NCBI GenBank assembly: GCA_037013685.1
Contig: CM072888.1
Span: 16,478,589 to 16,542,588 of the forward strand
Direction of reading: 5' to 3'
Source of the DNA: Acridotheres tristis
Taxonomy: Eukaryota > Chordata > Aves > Passeriformes > Sturnidae
Length of the DNA: 64,000 nucleotides
The notes beneath the pieces are model-generated. The model was not told the origin of the DNA. It searched no databases and saw only the letters and a program-made list of their open reading frames with translations. Below, one piece after another: positions 60,901 to 64,000 of the stretch; the first letter of the stretch is position 1; every line of letters starts with the position of its first letter. The position numbers and the translations under genes were made by a program.

Positions 60901-63900
60901 GTTTTTTCAGCTGCAGTCCCCTAGCACAAGGGGGGCTGTACACAGGCAATACACGCTGCCTGCTGATCAGGCACACAGCTCCTGCCCAGGAGGGCGTTTT
61001 TAGGGAGCCACAGCTAGAGCCAGAAAAGTAATTAGGCACTTCAGCTGATGTTGAAATCTGTGGGAATATAGGACGTAAAATGTTAGAACTTTGGTAGTGT
61101 TGTGGATATTGGTTTGTTGTTCAATAGAGCATAAGCTTTGGAAAAAAAATACTGTCTCTAAACTGTGCACGGGTTTGGGTTTTGCTGTGATGCTGTGGTG
61201 TAGCAGAGGTACATGCAGATGTTTTCTTCAAGCTCAGTAGTCAATCAGTGACAGAGGTGGTGGGCTCTGCCTCTAGAGGTAGCAAGGAAGAAAATACATC
61301 CTTTGCATCCACTGCCCAGCTTTAAACAGACTGCAGAATTTGATTGCTCAGGAATCTTTGAAACAGAAAGGCTCTTTTTGATGGTTTACCTGCTTAACGT
61401 TACCTTCCTGGTGACAAAAACATTGCTATATTTATACCTCAAAAATTCCCCTTAGTAAATGAGAACCAAGAAAGGTGGTTATTTATCTCCTGTACTGGAG
61501 AAAACATGGCTTAGTTAATTTTTTTTGTACGTGGATAATTAGTTACACTTGTGCAGCTCAAGTAAATGCCTTCAAATTGCACAGCAACAACTGTGCTTTA
61601 TTTGGCCAAAGAGCTATTACTTACAATAACATGCAAAAAAAAAAAAAAATGTATCCTGAGCTGATTTTCACATTACAGCCTCATTCTGGGGGGGTAGGGG
61701 AGGCTGGCAGTGAGACATTGTTTTCTGTTTTCATTTTATGAAAGAACTCTGGAAGCCTGTGGTCTGTGTATATATATGCCATGCACATTTAATAAGCAAA
61801 TTACAGAGACAATAAAATTGGAGCCCTGACATGCCTTTTCTTTTTCTTCATTTTTTTAAACAAACAAACAAACCCAAGCTGCTTGTCAGAGCTGAATCAC
61901 ACTTGCAGGCTTCTGCTGCAGCCATTGCATGAAATTGCTTAAATAATTGAAATTGCAGCTGGCTCTGGAGACATGCAGATTTTGGAGATAATGACATTAA
62001 GGGAACCTTTATGACTTATCTACCTTTCCACAAGTGGCAGCCAGGATATACTTATTTTAACTAGCATTTGTGCTTCAGGTAATTTTACATGCTGAGTAGG
62101 TCTTGATTAAAGTTTGAGAACCCTTTGCTTTTTTATTTCATGGTGGTGATTAGTTAACAGGTTGCTGTTAAGACAAACAGGAGTTTTTGGTTGTTCTGCC
62201 CTATGCTCAGCTGAGCAATCTGGACTTAGCCCCAGGCCAAGTGCAAAGCAGTGAGGGCACTGCAAAAGTATGAGGCAAGGCTTGCAGTAGTGGGTGATCT
62301 CATTTCCCACATGAGATTGGAACTTTCTCCCTGCGGAAGGTGGGAGACTCTGCAGGGGAGTCAGCTCAAACGGAATGCTTTAGCACAGCTGGCCTTGGAG
62401 ATTCGCAGTAGTCTCAGAGCTGGAGGGGATGTGGCTGAGCCAGAAGGGAGGTAACCAGCAGGAATAACAAGCCATGCATTTATTAAAAATGTCTTTAACA
62501 TGATGCTCATCACATGAATAGCACTGCCTGTATCTTCATAACTATCATAAAAGCAATAATGGCTGTGGGAGGAGTTTATCAGTGGTAACAATAATAACCC
62601 AGGACTCAGGTTTTCCAGGCACAATTGGCTGCTCAGCAGCTGTGACCTGCTGGAGTTCCCACTGCTGCCACTCTCAGGGGCCAGCTCCCATGTCACAGCC
62701 CACTGTGACCCCACAGGTCACCTGCAGAAACTAGTCTTCAGGTGCTCCCCATTAGCTCTGCTTTTGCCATGTCTCTCTCACCTTCTTACTTTAAAAATGA
62801 CAGTGAGTTGTTAGTGTGGCTGTCATAAATCCAGCTGTTGCCAGCCTTTAACGGGTGTGATGATCACCATGGTTCTGATAACTCGTGCTCCCCAAATTGC
62901 AGCCTTTTGAATGGTGATTTTTATGGTGTACCCTATCTCACAACTCTCCAACTAGTCCTGAAAATAATATTAAGCTATTTGACATGGAAGAAAAAAAACA
63001 GGTAAGAGAAGAAAGTTCTGCAAGACCTCCTGGCAATGCTGTCTTGTCTCCATATGGTTCTGATGGAGAGCGACCAGGTAGACACTTGCATTTCAGATTT
63101 TCCTTGTTGAGTCAGTGTTTGACAGGAGCTGGAAAGGAAGTTTTTTTGGTTTCTTTTTTTTTTTTTTCTTCGGATCTCTTGAACGTCAGGAACATGGGGT
63201 AAAAATGGCAGTGGTAATTTTAGCTCAGAGGAAAATGGTTTTGATGGTTTTGTAGCTGTAATGGCTTCACCTGAGACCAGATTTTTGTTTTGTTGCAGTT
63301 GTTGTTGGAGGTTACACTCACCAGAAACAGAAATTGGATTCCGTCTTCCTATGCCTCAACTGAGTTGTAAAATGTATGATTTGTGGCAAGATTTTGCCGT
63401 AGGCAGTGGGATTTTTTTTTTCCCCTGATGTTCTCTAAAAAATTGCAATTTATGACAAACATGGCTGTTTTTCTTATACCATCTCCTATTTCTCATCTTT
63501 AACATTCATTAGAGATGGTTTGTTCCATAAAATCCTAATCCTAAAGGAACTCAGTAGAGTGTGGCTGTGTGCATCATGGTGACAGTGCAGATTCCCTATC
63601 TGCTAAGAAAAGCCAGAGGCTTTTTTGATCATGCCAAAATAATTTTGAGGGGAAAACAGAGGAAAATTTTCCCATCCTGACTGGAATGTTAGTGTCTCCA
63701 AAATAATCAGTGTATAATTTGGGAGTTGGGAAAAGGGCATGAGAACTCCTCAGTGAAAATACTGGATTTCCAGTATTTGCAAGGCACTGTATTTTAATTT
63801 GAACTTTTTTCCAAAATTGATAAAAAACCCCAAAAAAACCCTAAGCACTTGAAAATGAAAAAAAACACTCAGGATTAGTTTTATCTGTTTATTTAAAAGA

Positions 63901-64000
63901 TGTTTAAATCAGGCATTCTGACAATTCAAAGTTTTTGTTTTGCATGAATTTTTCTTTTTCCAAAAAGATTCCTCAGAATTTCCCTTCTTCTCATGAACAG
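54956..64000. other. Unique-looking intronic sequence to the window end
   Basis: No second ADGRL3 coding exon was recognised; the lectin-domain sequence that should follow the signal peptide is absent. 58090-58530 is open on both strands for more than 140 codons, and 60690-60890 has a local CpG excess. Both are discussed as findings. Confidence 0.55.
61636..61650. repeat. Poly(A) run
   Basis: About fifteen consecutive A after ACATGC. The upstream sequence does not look like a processed transcript. Confidence 0.9.

Noticed and set aside
1..64000. tRNA, rRNA, microRNA hairpins, CRISPR arrays or bacterial operons
   Set aside because: None was recognised; repeats here are eukaryotic transposons and simple sequence, and no cloverleaf or long hairpin stood out.

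Overview
The window is vertebrate genomic DNA, almost certainly from a bird. It contains several CR1 LINE fragments with the avian 3' end, two copies of a bird-type endogenous retroviral LTR, and another dispersed repeat I recognise from bird genomes. It is otherwise AT-rich, CpG-poor, unique-looking sequence typical of a very long intron or 5' gene flank. There is no bacterial-style gene organisation, no tRNA or rRNA gene and no CRISPR array. The many short open reading frames on both strands look like chance.

One real gene segment stands out. Positions 36338-36585 (+) read as an exon holding about 193 nt of 5' UTR, a start codon at 36531, 18 codons of a signal peptide (MWSSQLLFFTMLLTPFSH) and one base of the next codon. 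It is bounded by a textbook acceptor (TACTAAC branch site, uninterrupted pyrimidine tract, TTTGTAG) and a strong donor (CATG|GTGAGT). The peptide matches, position for position and in splice phase, the remembered start of the adhesion GPCR latrophilin-3 (ADGRL3/LPHN3). ADGRL3 is known for very large introns, so the sequence before 36338 is probably an upstream intron between non-coding first exons and this exon, and the sequence after 36585 the start of the next long intron. No second coding exon was recognised. The 5' UTR carries a minimal start-stop uORF (ATGTGA) and a possible second acceptor that would remove it.

Layout: 1-15742, unique-looking sequence with homopolymers and small duplications. 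15743-16555, a large CR1 fragment (-). 17985-18552, a solo-LTR-like element (+). 18553-36337, long unique-looking sequence with a possible homotypic CACTTA cluster near 28.1 kb. 36338-36585, the ADGRL3 signal-peptide exon. 36790-37490, a bird dispersed repeat about 200 bp after the exon. 38936-39131 and 54826-54955, T/G-rich tracts. 40923-41089, an internally deleted 167-bp LTR relative with perfect 5-bp target-site duplications. 42545-42957, a CR1 fragment with an internal deletion (+). 46453-46525, a short CR1 3' end (-). The rest to 64000 is unique-looking intronic sequence with a few local oddities.

I did not find a convincing new biological system. The observations most worth checking are the ADGRL3 exon with its possible splice-controlled uORF, the miniaturised LTR with intact target-site duplication, and the four-copy CACTTA cluster in a conserved-looking AT-rich block.
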